Below, piece by piece: positions 1 to 8,791 of a stretch of DNA of 64,000 bases (the first letter of the stretch is position 1; each line of letters begins with the position of its first letter). Origin of the DNA: Streptomyces anulatus (GTDB lineage Bacteria; Actinomycetota; Actinomycetes; Streptomycetales; Streptomycetaceae); NCBI RefSeq assembly GCF_000721175.1, contig NZ_JOEZ01000009.1:107886-171885 (forward strand). The letters are read 5' to 3'. The translations under genes and the position numbers were made by a program. The notes beneath the pieces are model-generated. The model was given only the letters and a program-made list of their open reading frames with translations. It ran no database searches and was not told the DNA's origin.

Positions 1-68
1 CACTTAAGACAGGAACCTTTAATAAATAACGTCGCGGAAAAAGACGCTGGGCGATTGCGGAGGACAGG
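1..68 (+). promoter_or_regulatory. Upstream region of the GntR gene, AT-rich promoter candidate
   Basis: About 40 bases at the window edge are clearly AT-rich (the stretch around 15-32 reads tttaataaataac) in an otherwise GC-rich sequence, as expected for a promoter. A purine-rich ribosome binding site (ggagga, 58-63) lies 5 bases before the GTG at 69. Any operator cannot be judged because the window cuts the region. Confidence 0.35.
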
Positions 69-839
69 GTGGGGACCACGCAGCTGGAATCGGTTCAGGA
101 GCCGAAGTACTGGCACCTCAAGACCGTGCTCAGTGAGGCACTCGACTCGGACTTCGCGGTGGGGGAGATCCTGCCCAACGAGCGGGACCTCGCGGCACGG
201 TTCGGTGTCGCGCGAGCCACGCTCCGGCAGGCTCTGGAGCAGCTCGAACTCGAAGGCAGACTGCAGCGCCGCCGTGGTGTCGGGACGACCGTCGCCCCGC
301 CGCGCGTGGGCATCGCCGTCTCCACCGCCCAGCACGAATGGACGGGCGGCGTCAGCGGCGAGGCCTGGCAGCCGGTCGACAGCATCATGGGCAAGGCCCC
401 GGCCGCGGTGGCCGTCATGCTGGGAACGGACCCCGCCGAACCGCTACACGTGGTGCGCCGGATCCGTGACACCCAGGGGCAGGCGGTAGCGGCGGAACTC
501 CTCTACATCCCCGCTTCCTCGGTGCCCGACCTCTCCGGCATCGAGGCCGCGTCCGGTGCCGTCCGCGCCCGGAGCGTGCTGCGCGAGCTGCACCGGCTCG
601 GCCTGCAGGGCCAGGACCGCTCGGTGGAGCTCGGCTCCGCGCGGGCGGACGACGCCAAGGAACTGGACCGGCTCCCCGGCGCCCCCGTCCTCGTCGTCAC
701 CACCCGCTACTTCACCGTGGACGGTACGGCGGCCGTGTCAGTCGCCACCTACCGCGCAGACACCTGCCGGCTCACCTTCGGGGACTCCGGCGCGCTGGAG
801 ATCAGCCACGACGATCAGCCGGAGTGCCAGGTCTCCTGA
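69..839 (+). CDS. GntR/HutC-family transcriptional regulator
   Basis: 256 aa. The N-terminal winged helix-turn-helix spans about residues 12-72 (PKYWHLKTVL ... RQALEQLELEGRLQRRRG). The C-terminal ligand-sensing UTRA-type domain spans about 95-245. This is the HutC subfamily, which usually represses sugar or amino-acid uptake genes and is released by a small metabolite. The GTG at 69 is preferred because ggagga sits 5 bases upstream. The gene converges on a ROK regulator, and the two are separated by a perfect hairpin, so they are separate transcripts. Its target is probably to the left, outside the window. The effector cannot be inferred. Confidence 0.9.
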   Translation: MGTTQLESVQEPKYWHLKTVLSEALDSDFAVGEILPNERDLAARFGVARATLRQALEQLELEGRLQRRRGVGTTVAPPRVGIAVSTAQHEWTGGVSGEAWQPVDSIMGKAPAAVAVMLGTDPAEPLHVVRRIRDTQGQAVAAELLYIPASSVPDLSGIEAASGAVRARSVLRELHRLGLQGQDRSVELGSARADDAKELDRLPGAPVLVVTTRYFTVDGTAAVSVATYRADTCRLTFGDSGALEISHDDQPECQVS

Positions 840-862
840 CGCCCCGGCCCGCTCGGCAACCT

Positions 863-904
863 GCCCGCCGTTCCCGAGGACTCCGGTCCTCGGGAACGGC
901 GGGC
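863..904. terminator. Bidirectional terminator hairpin
   Basis: Perfect 18-bp arms (863-880 and 887-904) with a 6-base loop (ctccgg), followed on the + strand by a short T run (gcgcgtttt). It lies between the convergent GntR and ROK genes and probably ends both transcripts. Confidence 0.9.
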
Positions 905-973
905 GCGCGTTTTCACGGGCCTCCGCGGCCCGGGCCCTCTCCGCGTCAGCGGCGGGCGATCGGCGGCGGACCG

Positions 974-2131
974 TCAGCGGCGGGCGGTCACGGCCCCGTC
1001 GACGGCGAACAGCTGCTCCTCGACGTGGTCCAGGGCGAGCCGCAGCGCCCCCGTGGCGACTGCGGCCTCTCCGAGCAGCGACAGGGTCACCCGGGGCGGA
1101 CGCAGGCAGTAGCGGGCCAGCTCCTTGCGGAGGGGTTCCAGCACTCCGTCCAGCCCGGCGGCCCAGCCCCCGACCACGACCAGTTCCGGGTCGAGCGCCA
1201 GCACCAGCGCCGCCACATCGTGCACCAGCCGCTGGAGGAACCGCTCGACCGCCGCCTGGGCCCCCGCATCGCCCTCCCGGGCCTTGGCGAACACCGCGGC
1301 CACCGCATGCTCGTCCAGCGGGTCCAGCGGCGTGTCCGTCGTCGACAGCAGATGCTCCGGCGTCACGTCCCTGCCCAGCAGGTGCAGAGCGCCGATCTCC
1401 CCGGCGGCCCCGCCGAACCCCCGGTGCAGACGCCCGCCGATCAAGGAACCCGCCCCGGGGCTCAGCCCCGCCAGGACGAAGACCACGTCATCGGACTCGG
1501 TGGCCGCGCCCTTCCAGTGCTCGGCCACCGCCGCGGCGTTGGCGTCGTTCTCGACGAGCACGGGGCAGCGGAACGAACGACGGAGCCGCTCCCCGAGCGC
1601 GAGGCCGGTCCAGTCCGGCAACGCCGTACCCAGCCGCACGGTGCCGTCGGCCTCCACGATCCCGGGACTGCCCACACCGACGGCACGCAGACTGCTCCGG
1701 GCCACCCCGGTGCGCCGCAGCACGTCGGCGATGACGCCCCGGACCTGGTCGAGCCGGTCGTCCGCGCCGGCGGTCTCCGACACGGCGCGGGAGCCCGCCC
1801 CGATGATCCGGCCGTCGAGCCCCGAGATGAGCGCCGACACCCGGTGCGGGCCGATCTCCACCCCGAGGAGGTGCCCCGCCTCGGCGCGGAAGCGGAACCT
1901 TCGCGCAGGGCGCCCCTGGCGCCGTGCCTCACTCTCGTCGGGCACCGCCTCGACCACGAGGCCTGCTTCGAACAGTCCCTCGACGACCCCTTCGACCGTC
2001 GGCCGGGACAGCCCCGTGATCCGGGTCAGGTCCGTCAGCGTCGGCGCGCCGGCCCCCCTCAGGGCGTGCAGCACTACCGCTGAATTGATCCGCCGCAACA
2101 GCGACGGGTCCCCACCGGTCAGCCGGCCCAC
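974..2131 (-). CDS. ROK-family transcriptional regulator
   Basis: 385 aa. An N-terminal helix-turn-helix occupies about residues 5-65 (LLRRINSAVVLHALR ... GLSRPTVEGVVEGL), followed by a ROK sugar-kinase-like fold with VENDANAAA and GAAGEIGALHLL. The reading frame is open to 2323, but GTG at 2131 is chosen because gggagg lies about 8 bases upstream and family homology begins there. The zinc motif of active ROK kinases (GHxxV ... CxCGxxGC) is missing: the His position is Ala (GEIGALHLL) and the cysteine cluster is absent. I infer a pure sugar-responsive regulator without kinase activity. Confidence 0.9.
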   Translation of the reverse strand: MGRLTGGDPSLLRRINSAVVLHALRGAGAPTLTDLTRITGLSRPTVEGVVEGLFEAGLVVEAVPDESEARRQGRPARRFRFRAEAGHLLGVEIGPHRVSALISGLDGRIIGAGSRAVSETAGADDRLDQVRGVIADVLRRTGVARSSLRAVGVGSPGIVEADGTVRLGTALPDWTGLALGERLRRSFRCPVLVENDANAAAVAEHWKGAATESDDVVFVLAGLSPGAGSLIGGRLHRGFGGAAGEIGALHLLGRDVTPEHLLSTTDTPLDPLDEHAVAAVFAKAREGDAGAQAAVERFLQRLVHDVAALVLALDPELVVVGGWAAGLDGVLEPLRKELARYCLRPPRVTLSLLGEAAVATGALRLALDHVEEQLFAVDGAVTARR

Positions 2132-2231
2132 GGTATGTCCTCCCAGCTCGTGCGCATGTCTGCCGGATCGTACTCGCTGGCCGGGACCCCTGCGACCAGC
2201 GTGGAAAGCCGGTATCGAGCCGCAACCTGGG

Positions 2232-2738
2232 TCACCCCGGAGCGACGAATCCGGACTCGTAGGCGGCGATGACCGCCTGCGTACGGTCCAGCGCCCCCAA
2301 CTTTGCCAGGACCGAACTGACATGGGACTTCACCGTCTGGATCCCGACGACCAGGTCGGCCGCGATCTCCGCGTTCGACAGTCCCCGGGCCATCAACCGG
2401 AGCACTGCCGCCTCCCGGCCGGTGAGCGCAGCCCGGTCGAGGGCGGCCCGCGCCGTCTCCGTCCTGTACTCGGCGGCGAGCTGCCTGACCGCCGCCGGGA
2501 ACAGCAGCGACTCCCCCTCGGCCACCAGACGTACGGCGTGCACGATCTCCGCGGGCCTGGCGCGCTTGAGCAGAAAGCCGTCGGCCCCCGCCCTCAACGC
2601 CTCGTACACGTACTCGTCGTTCTCGAAGGTCGTCAGCACCAGGATCTTCGGTGGATCCGGCACCGTACGCAGCACCAGCCGGGTCGCCTCGATGCCGTCC
2701 AGCCCGACGACGAGCGCCGACCCGCCGATCGCCGTCAT
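2232..2738 (-). pseudogene. NarL/LuxR-type response regulator, N-terminally truncated remnant
   Basis: The frame encodes the C-terminal part of a receiver domain (from GLDGIEATR through FLLKRARPAEIV) and an intact LuxR-type helix-turn-helix (LTGREAAVLRLMARGLSNAEIAADL then TVKSHVSSVLAKL, about residues 105-155). The first ~50 receiver residues, with the acidic pocket and the phosphoacceptor Asp region, are missing. They are replaced by an unrelated start (MTAIGGSALVV). The truncation point lies at the junction with a permease remnant on the other strand. The DNA-binding half could still be expressed, but phospho-control should be lost. Confidence 0.8.
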
Positions 2739-2749
2739 CTTCGCCGCGT

Positions 2750-2935
2750 AGCTTCGTGTTCGTGGACGTCGCCACCGCAGTGGTGCGGTATCTGCCCGAC
2801 CGCGCGGGGCAGGCCGTGCTGCACCGGAATCCGGACGACGGACCAGGGCCGTGGACCGGCCTGGCGGTGGCAGCCGTGTGGGAGGCAGCAGCGCTCCTGG
2901 CGGGCTGGTGGGCGGTCCGCGACCGGGACGCGTGA
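2750..2935 (+). pseudogene. C-terminal remnant of an ABC-2-type permease (probable)
   Basis: About 60 residues in one frame (FVFVDVATAVVRYLPDR ... WAVRDRDA) resemble the last transmembrane segment and RRDA-type tail of actinobacterial ABC-2 permeases. The segment TGLAVAAVWEAAALLAGWW is strongly hydrophobic. No start codon or upstream coding remains in this frame, because the sequence to the left is the antisense of the response-regulator remnant. The family call rests on composition and tail pattern and is tentative. Confidence 0.5.
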
Positions 2936-2969
2936 GACCCGAAGGGAAGAGTGAAGGCGCAGGGTCGGC

Positions 2970-3551
2970 TCAGCCGGCCGAGGTTGGACCGGCGGCAGGG
3001 CGGTCGCCCGGGGGCCGGATGAGCACGGCGTCCCGGAGGCGGGCGTACTCCTCGGCCATGCTCTGGACCGTCCAGTGGGCGTTGAGACCGCTGGGGTTGG
3101 GGAGAGCCCACACACGGGCGCCGCCGACCGTGCGGTCCTGGGGGCCGATGCGGGCCCTGGGTTCCCCGAAGGCCGTGCGGTAGGCGGTGATGCCGACCAC
3201 CGTGAGCCACTGTGGCGCGAGGCGCTCGACCTTCGCCGTCAGGGCGGCCCCGCCCTGCCGGAACTCCTCCGCGTCGAGCTCATCGGCCCGTGCGGTGGCC
3301 CGCGCCACCACGTTGGTGATGCCGAGCCCGAGGCCGAGCAACTCGGCCTGCTCCGAAGGGTGCAGCTGCCGGGGCGTGAAACCCGAGCGGTGCAGGACCG
3401 GCCAGAACCGGTTACCGGGGTGGGCGAAATGGTGGCCCGTCGCCGCGGTCATCAGGCTCGGGTTGATGCCGCAGAAGAGCACGCGCAGACCGCCCGCGGC
3501 CACATCGGGGACGACGCGGTCACGGGCGGCGCTCAGTTCTTCGGGGGTCAT
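2970..3551 (-). CDS. mug: G:T/U mismatch-specific DNA glycosylase (Mug/MUG family)
   Basis: 193 aa. Removes uracil or ethenocytosine mispaired with guanine in base excision repair. The two family signatures are present: FCGINPSL near residue 25 (catalytic loop with Asn) and NPSGLNAHW near residue 160 (minor-groove intercalation loop). The longer frame to 3671 reads purB antisense. ATG at 3551 gives the normal family N-terminus (MTPEELSAARDRVVPD). The stop codon of purB lies 19 bases upstream on the same strand, so the two are probably co-transcribed. Confidence 0.9.
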   Translation of the reverse strand: MTPEELSAARDRVVPDVAAGGLRVLFCGINPSLMTAATGHHFAHPGNRFWPVLHRSGFTPRQLHPSEQAELLGLGLGITNVVARATARADELDAEEFRQGGAALTAKVERLAPQWLTVVGITAYRTAFGEPRARIGPQDRTVGGARVWALPNPSGLNAHWTVQSMAEEYARLRDAVLIRPPGDRPAAGPTSAG

Positions 3552-3570
3552 GCCGTGATGACGGTGCCGG

Positions 3571-5013
3571 TCAGAGGATCGAGCCTGGGGCGTAGTTCGC
3601 GGCCTCGGGGTGCTGCTTGGTGATCTCCTCGATCCGGGCGACGAGCGACGAGACCTGGTCGCCGGCGGCACCCGTGAACGAGAGCTTGTCGGCCATCAGC
3701 TCGTCCAACTGCGCGCGGTCCAGCGGGATCCGCTCGTCCGCGGCGAGCTTGTCGAGCAGTTCGTTGCGCTCGGCGCCCTGCTCCCGCATCGCGAGGGCGG
3801 AGGCGACCGCGTTCTCCTTGATCGCCTCGTGCGCCACCTCGCGGCCCACCCCGGCCCGTACAGCGCCCATCAGGACCTTGGTGGTGGCCAGGAACGGAAG
3901 GTAGCGGTCCAGCTCGCGCGCCACGACCGCGGGGAACGCGCCGAACTCGTCCAGGACCGTCAGGAAGGTCTCCAGAAGGCCGTCGAACGCGAAGAACGCG
4001 TCCGGGAGCGCCACCCGGCGGACCACGGAGCAGGACACGTCGCCCTCGTTCCACTGGTCACCCGCCAGCTCGCCCGTCATCGAGGCGTAGCCGCGCAGGA
4101 TCACCATCAGACCGTTCACCCGCTCACAGGAGCGTGTGTTCATCTTGTGCGGCATCGCCGACGAGCCGACCTGGCCGGGCTTGAAGCCCTCGGTCACCAG
4201 CTCGTGGCCGGCCATCAGCCGGATGGTCTTCGCCACCGAGGAGGGCGCCGCGGCCAGCTGCACCAGAGCGGTGACCACGTCGTAGTCGAGCGACCGGGGG
4301 TAGACCTGACCGACGGAGGTGAACGCCTCGGCGAAGCCGAGGTGCCCGGCGATGCGCTGCTCCAGGTCGGCGAGCTTGCCCGCGTCGCCGCCGAGCAGGT
4401 CCAGCATGTCCTGCGCCGTACCGACCGGACCCTTGATCCCCCGCAGCGGATAGCGGGAGAGAAGGTCCTCCAAGCGGCCGTAGGCGACCAGCAGCTCGTC
4501 GGCCGCGGTCGCGAAGCGCTTGCCCAGCGTCGTCGCCTGCGCGGCGACATTGTGCGAGCGTCCGGCGATGACGAGCTCGCGGTACTCGGCCGCGAGCTTG
4601 CCGAGCCGGGCCAGAACGGCCACGGTGCGGTCGCGCATCAGCTCCAGCGAAAGGCGGATCTGAAGCTGCTCGACGTTCTCCGTCAGGTCCCGGGAGGTCA
4701 TGCCCTTGTGGACGTGCTCATGACCGGCGAGGGCGTTGAACTCCTCGATCCGGGCCTTCACGTCATGCCGGGTGATCTTCTCGCGCTCGGCGATCGAGGC
4801 CAGGTCGACCTGGTCCAGCACACGCTCGTAGTCGGCCAGCGCCGCATCGGGCACCTCGATCCCGAGGTCCTTCTGAGCGCGCAGCACCGCCAGCCACAGC
4901 TGACGCTCCAGCTTCACCTTCTGCTCGGGGGACCAGAGGACGGCCAGCTCCGCAGAGGCGTAGCGGCCGGCCAGGACATTGGGGATGCGAGGCTTCGCAG
5001 ACACAGCAGTCAC
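3571..5013 (-). CDS. purB: Adenylosuccinate lyase
   Basis: 480 aa, full length. Cleaves SAICAR and adenylosuccinate to release fumarate in purine synthesis. The fumarase/aspartase signature GSSAMPHKMN is present (about residues 292-301), as are TSRDLTENV and the catalytic His region AGRSHNVAAQATT. The start is GTG at 5013. There is no purine-rich ribosome binding site before it. Instead TAGAAT (5022-5027), a good Streptomyces -10 box, lies 8 bases upstream, so the mRNA is probably leaderless. Mug follows 19 bases downstream. Confidence 0.97.
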   Translation of the reverse strand: MTAVSAKPRIPNVLAGRYASAELAVLWSPEQKVKLERQLWLAVLRAQKDLGIEVPDAALADYERVLDQVDLASIAEREKITRHDVKARIEEFNALAGHEHVHKGMTSRDLTENVEQLQIRLSLELMRDRTVAVLARLGKLAAEYRELVIAGRSHNVAAQATTLGKRFATAADELLVAYGRLEDLLSRYPLRGIKGPVGTAQDMLDLLGGDAGKLADLEQRIAGHLGFAEAFTSVGQVYPRSLDYDVVTALVQLAAAPSSVAKTIRLMAGHELVTEGFKPGQVGSSAMPHKMNTRSCERVNGLMVILRGYASMTGELAGDQWNEGDVSCSVVRRVALPDAFFAFDGLLETFLTVLDEFGAFPAVVARELDRYLPFLATTKVLMGAVRAGVGREVAHEAIKENAVASALAMREQGAERNELLDKLAADERIPLDRAQLDELMADKLSFTGAAGDQVSSLVARIEEITKQHPEAANYAPGSIL

Positions 5014-5217
5014 GTGAAGGGATTCTACTGGCGGTTCGTGCAGGCCGGCGACGTGCCCTGATTTGTGGCTTGCTACGAAGGGCCCGGCGACGGGGGAGGG
5101 GAACCGAGGGCGGAGGAGAAGGACGGGGCAAGGCCCGGCCCTCGGCAGGGAATCGGGTCAGGCCGCCCCGCCGCCGGTCAGCCCCACCAGCCCGGTCGGC
5201 CGGCTGGACCGGTCGGA

Positions 5218-6087
5218 TCAGTCGGCTTCCGGGGTGCTCATTGTGGCTTCCGGGGAGACCGCTCGGCTCCATCCCGTCACCGGGCCGGGGGTTTCGGCGT
5301 CCGAGGGCGTGAGCCAGAAGGCCCTGGCCGTCGCGGCGTCGAACTGCGCGCCGGATCGCCCGTCGCCGGAGGAGCGGCCGGTGAGCCGCCGCCCGATCCA
5401 CGGGGCGAGGTGCCTGCGGGCGAAGCGGATGTCCTCGGTCCGTCGTGACGCCCAACGTGGCGGCGCGGTCGCGGGGACCGGCGTCCACCAGTCGAGCTCG
5501 GCCGGAAGCCCCAGCGTCTGCCAGACCGCCTCGGCGACGCGGCGGTGTCCCTCGGCGGTCAGGTGCAGCCGGTCCACGTCCCACATGCGGGGGTCGCTGA
5601 GCGAGGGGGCGCTGTAGAGATCGACCACCGCGGCCCCGTGCCGGGCGGCCAGGTCGTCGATCAGGGTGAACAGCTCCTCCATGCGAGGCCGGAACCGCTC
5701 CAGCACCGGTCCGTTGCGGGCGGGGCTGCGCATCAGGACGAGTTGCCCGCAGGAGGGGGCCAGTCGTTCCACGGCCTCTTCCAGCCGCCCCTTGACCAGG
5801 CCCATGTCGCACTTCGGGCGCAGCGTGTCGTTGAGCCCGCCGACGAGCGTGACCACATCGGCCCGGAGCGCGGCCGCCGCCCCCACCTGCTCGTCGACGA
5901 TCTGGCCGATGAGCTTCCCGCGTACGGCGAGGTTGGCGTACCGGAAACCGGGGGACCGGGATGCCAGCCGGGAGGCGAGGACGTCGGCCCAGCCCCGGTA
6001 CGTGCCGTCGGGGAGCAGGTCCGACATGCCCTCGGTGAACGAGTCGCCGACCGCGACAAGACTGGTGTAGGAGGCATTCAATTTCAT
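5218..6087 (-). CDS. SGNH/GDSL-family hydrolase
   Basis: 289 aa. Block I GDSFTEG (nucleophile Ser near residue 16), block II Gly in AVRGKLIG, block III GGLND and block V DRLHLTAEGH (Asp/His) are all present, so the esterase/lipase triad is complete. No signal peptide is seen, so it is probably cytoplasmic. The last ~70 residues are low-complexity and family-variable. TAGGAT (6097-6102) lies 9 bases before the ATG with no obvious ribosome binding site, suggesting a leaderless or near-leaderless transcript. The substrate is unknown. Confidence 0.88.
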   Translation of the reverse strand: MKLNASYTSLVAVGDSFTEGMSDLLPDGTYRGWADVLASRLASRSPGFRYANLAVRGKLIGQIVDEQVGAAAALRADVVTLVGGLNDTLRPKCDMGLVKGRLEEAVERLAPSCGQLVLMRSPARNGPVLERFRPRMEELFTLIDDLAARHGAAVVDLYSAPSLSDPRMWDVDRLHLTAEGHRRVAEAVWQTLGLPAELDWWTPVPATAPPRWASRRTEDIRFARRHLAPWIGRRLTGRSSGDGRSGAQFDAATARAFWLTPSDAETPGPVTGWSRAVSPEATMSTPEAD

Positions 6088-6186
6088 GGCCCGGTGATCC
6101 TACCGCGAGGGCCGGCGACCGGCCTGCGGTCCGACCCGCCGCGCGAGCCGGTCCGCAGGTCAGGCAGGTCAGCCAGGACGGACAGG

Positions 6187-7206
6187 TCAGCGGGGCTGCG
6201 GCCGCCCGACGAGTTCTCGGAGCACGTCCTCCATCGTGACCATGCCGGCCAGCCGCCCGTCCTCGTCGAGGACGGCCGCGAGGTGGGTCCGGCTCCGCCG
6301 CAGAGCGGTGAGCACGTCGTCCAGCGGAGTCGCCGCCCGGACCCGGGCGATCGGCCGCATCGCCGTCACCGGGAAGGGCACGTCGCGGGGCGTCGCGTCC
6401 AGGGCGTCCTTCACATGGAGGTAGCCGAGGATGCGCTGCTCGCTGTCCATCACCGGGAAGCGGGAGAACCCCGACTCGGACGAGAGCCGCTCCAGCTCCT
6501 CCGGGGTGGTGCCGACCCTGGCGTAGAGCACCCGGTCCACCGGCATCACCACATCCCGCACCGGTCGGCGGCCCAGCTCCAGAGCGTGGTGGAGCCGCTG
6601 TGCGGAGCGGTCGTCGACCAGTCCGGCGTCGCCGGCGTCCTGCACCAGCCGGGCCAGCTCGTCGTCCGAGAACGTCGCGGAGACCTCGTCCTTCGCCTCC
6701 ACCCGCAACAGCTTGAGCAGGGTGTTGGCGAACGCGTTGATCGCGAAGATCACCGGGCGCAGAGCACGGGCCATCGCGACCAGCGGCGGACCCAGGACCA
6801 GGGCGCTCCGCGACGGCTCGGCCAGCGCGATGTTCTTCGGGACCATCTCGCCCAGCAGCATGTGCAGATAGGTCGCCACACCCAGCGCGATGACGAACGA
6901 CAGTGGGTGGATCAGTCCGTGCGGCACCCCCACCGCGTCGAAGACCGGCTCCAGCAGATGCGCGATGGCCGGTTCGGCGACGATGCCCAGCACCAGGGTG
7001 CAGAGCGTGATGCCGAGCTGGGCGGCGGCGAGCAGTGCGGAGACGTGCTCCAGGCCCCAGATGACGCTCCGCGCCCGCCGGTTGCCGGACTCCGCCTCCG
7101 GTTCGATCTGGCTGCGGCGGACGGAGATCATCGCGAACTCGGCGCCGACGAAGAAGGCGTTGGCCACCAGGGTCAGCAGGCCGATGAAGAGCTGGAGAAC
7201 GATCAC
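6187..7206 (-). CDS. CNNM/CorC-type membrane protein with CBS domains (hemolysin family)
   Basis: 339 aa. An N-terminal CNNM transmembrane domain (about residues 1-180, four hydrophobic segments, FVGAEFAM and GEMVPKNIAL motifs) is followed by a CBS pair (about 200-330). This family is linked to Mg/Co efflux or membrane metal homeostasis. GTG at 7206 overlaps the stop of the upstream paralogue by 4 bases (GTGA), so the two are translationally coupled and probably form a heteromer. Unlike its partner it lacks the C-terminal CorC/HlyC domain. Confidence 0.9.
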   Translation of the reverse strand: MIVLQLFIGLLTLVANAFFVGAEFAMISVRRSQIEPEAESGNRRARSVIWGLEHVSALLAAAQLGITLCTLVLGIVAEPAIAHLLEPVFDAVGVPHGLIHPLSFVIALGVATYLHMLLGEMVPKNIALAEPSRSALVLGPPLVAMARALRPVIFAINAFANTLLKLLRVEAKDEVSATFSDDELARLVQDAGDAGLVDDRSAQRLHHALELGRRPVRDVVMPVDRVLYARVGTTPEELERLSSESGFSRFPVMDSEQRILGYLHVKDALDATPRDVPFPVTAMRPIARVRAATPLDDVLTALRRSRTHLAAVLDEDGRLAGMVTMEDVLRELVGRPQPR

Positions 7207-8543
7207 CGGTCGTCCTCCGTCCGGTCGTCCTCGGATCCGGGCAGCGGGGCGTGCAGCAGGGCCCGCGCGGCACGGCGGCCCGAGGCGTCCACCACGTCGA
7301 TCCGCCATCCCGCCAGCTCGACGCTGTCGTCCACCGTCGGGATCCGTCCGATCTCGGCGGCGATCAGCCCCGCGAGGGTCTCGTAGGGCCCGTCCGGTAC
7401 CCGCAGACCGATCCTTCGGAGCTGGTCGGTGCGCGCCGCCCCGTCGGCCGACCACAGGGTCCGCCCGTCGGCGTCCTCACCGGCGGCGGCGAGGTCGGGT
7501 GTCTCGTGCGGATCGTGCTCGTCCCGGACCTCGCCGACGACTTCCTCCACGATGTCCTCCAGTGTCGCGACCCCGGCCGTCCCGCCGTACTCGTCGATCA
7601 CCACGGCCATGGCGAGCCTGCCGGACAGCCGGTCCAGCAGCCGGTCCACGGTGAGCGTCTCCGGTACGAGAAGCGGCTCGCGCAGCAGTTCCGAGACGCG
7701 GGTGCGGGGCCGCCGGTCGGCGGGGATCGCCAAGACGTCCTTGATGTGGGCCACACCGACCACGGTGTCCAGGCTGCCCCGGTAGACGGGGAAGCGGGAC
7801 AGACCGGTCGCCCGTGTGGCGTTGGCGACGTCCTCGGCCGTCGCGTGCAGGTCCAGCGCGGTCACCTGGACCCGCGGTGTCATCACGTTCTCCGCGGTCA
7901 GCTCCGAGAGGTTCAGGGTGCGGACGAACAGCTCGGCCGTGTCCGCCTCCAGCGCCCCCGCCTTGGCGGAGTGCCGGGCCAGTGCCACCAGCTCCTGCGG
8001 GCTGCGGGCGGACGCCAGCTCCTCGGTCGGTTCCAGACCGAAGCGGCGCAGGATCCGGTTGGCCGTGTTGTTGAGGTGGCTGATGAAGGGTCGGAACAAC
8101 GCGGTGAACACTCGTTGCGGTGTGGCCACCGCCTTGGCCACGGCCAGCGGGGACGAGATCGCCCAGTTCTTCGGGACCAGTTCGCCGATCACCATCAGGA
8201 CCACCGTGGACAGCGCAGTGCCGATGACGAGCGCCAGGGTGGACGCGGCGGCGGGAGGCAGCCCCGCAGCCTCGACGGGGCTCCGGATCAGCTTGGCGAT
8301 GGACGGTTCGGAGAGCATGCCGATCACCAGATTGGTGACGGTGATGCCGAGCTGGGCGCCCGAGAGCTGGAAGGTGAGGCTACGAACGGCTTTCAGCGCG
8401 CTGGCGGCGCCCCGGTCGCCCCGCTCGACGGCTCGTTCGAGTTCGCCGCGCTCCACCGTGGTCAGGGAGAACTCCGCCGCGACGAACGCGCCGCAGGCGA
8501 GACAGAGCAGCAGGGCGATGAGCAGCAGAAGCACTTCGATCAT
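7203..8543 (-). CDS. CNNM/CorC-type membrane protein with CBS and CorC_HlyC domains
   Basis: 446 aa. The CNNM transmembrane domain covers about residues 1-190 (FVAAEFSLTTVERGELE, GELVPKNWAI). A CBS pair covers about 205-330 (VIDEYGGTAGVATLEDIVEEVVGE). A C-terminal CorC_HlyC domain covers about 345-430. It is the first gene of a two-gene operon with the shorter paralogue that follows. The ribosome binding site (ggaggtga) is good. The upstream 248 bases hold a short tandem repeat but no recognisable Mg riboswitch. Confidence 0.92.
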   Translation of the reverse strand: MIEVLLLLIALLLCLACGAFVAAEFSLTTVERGELERAVERGDRGAASALKAVRSLTFQLSGAQLGITVTNLVIGMLSEPSIAKLIRSPVEAAGLPPAAASTLALVIGTALSTVVLMVIGELVPKNWAISSPLAVAKAVATPQRVFTALFRPFISHLNNTANRILRRFGLEPTEELASARSPQELVALARHSAKAGALEADTAELFVRTLNLSELTAENVMTPRVQVTALDLHATAEDVANATRATGLSRFPVYRGSLDTVVGVAHIKDVLAIPADRRPRTRVSELLREPLLVPETLTVDRLLDRLSGRLAMAVVIDEYGGTAGVATLEDIVEEVVGEVRDEHDPHETPDLAAAGEDADGRTLWSADGAARTDQLRRIGLRVPDGPYETLAGLIAAEIGRIPTVDDSVELAGWRIDVVDASGRRAARALLHAPLPGSEDDRTEDDR

Positions 8544-8706
8544 CGGTTCACCTCCGTCCCATGATCAGGCAGGGACGGGGGGACCGCGCGGCATCGGCGG
8601 AATCGGCTCTCGGGAGGCTCGCCCATGGGCGGACGCTCACACCTTTCGGCAGGGGGTGGCGGAGGGGCACGTCATCGTAGGTCGTCTGCCCAGCCGCGCT
8701 CCGCCC

Positions 8707-8790
8707 TACCGCGTCAGCGCCTGCGTACCGCGTCAGTGCCTGGCGTACCGCGCCGATGCCCGCCGTGCCGGGTCGGTCTCCGCCGTACGG
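8707..8790. repeat. Degenerate ~20-bp tandem repeat
   Basis: Roughly four units starting at 8707, 8726, 8746 and 8766 share the core taccgcgtcag-gcc-gcg with growing divergence to the right. They lie between the GNAT gene stop and the CNNM operon start. No coding or hairpin role is evident. Confidence 0.6.
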
Positions 8791-8791
8791 G

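Noticed and set aside
1125..2954. A 609-codon plus-strand frame
   Set aside because: Opposite to the ROK gene and the regulator remnant, low complexity, no start signal.
4763..7273. An 836-codon minus-strand frame
   Set aside because: Runs across the intergenic regions and three real genes in the wrong phase; only the real genes carry motifs.
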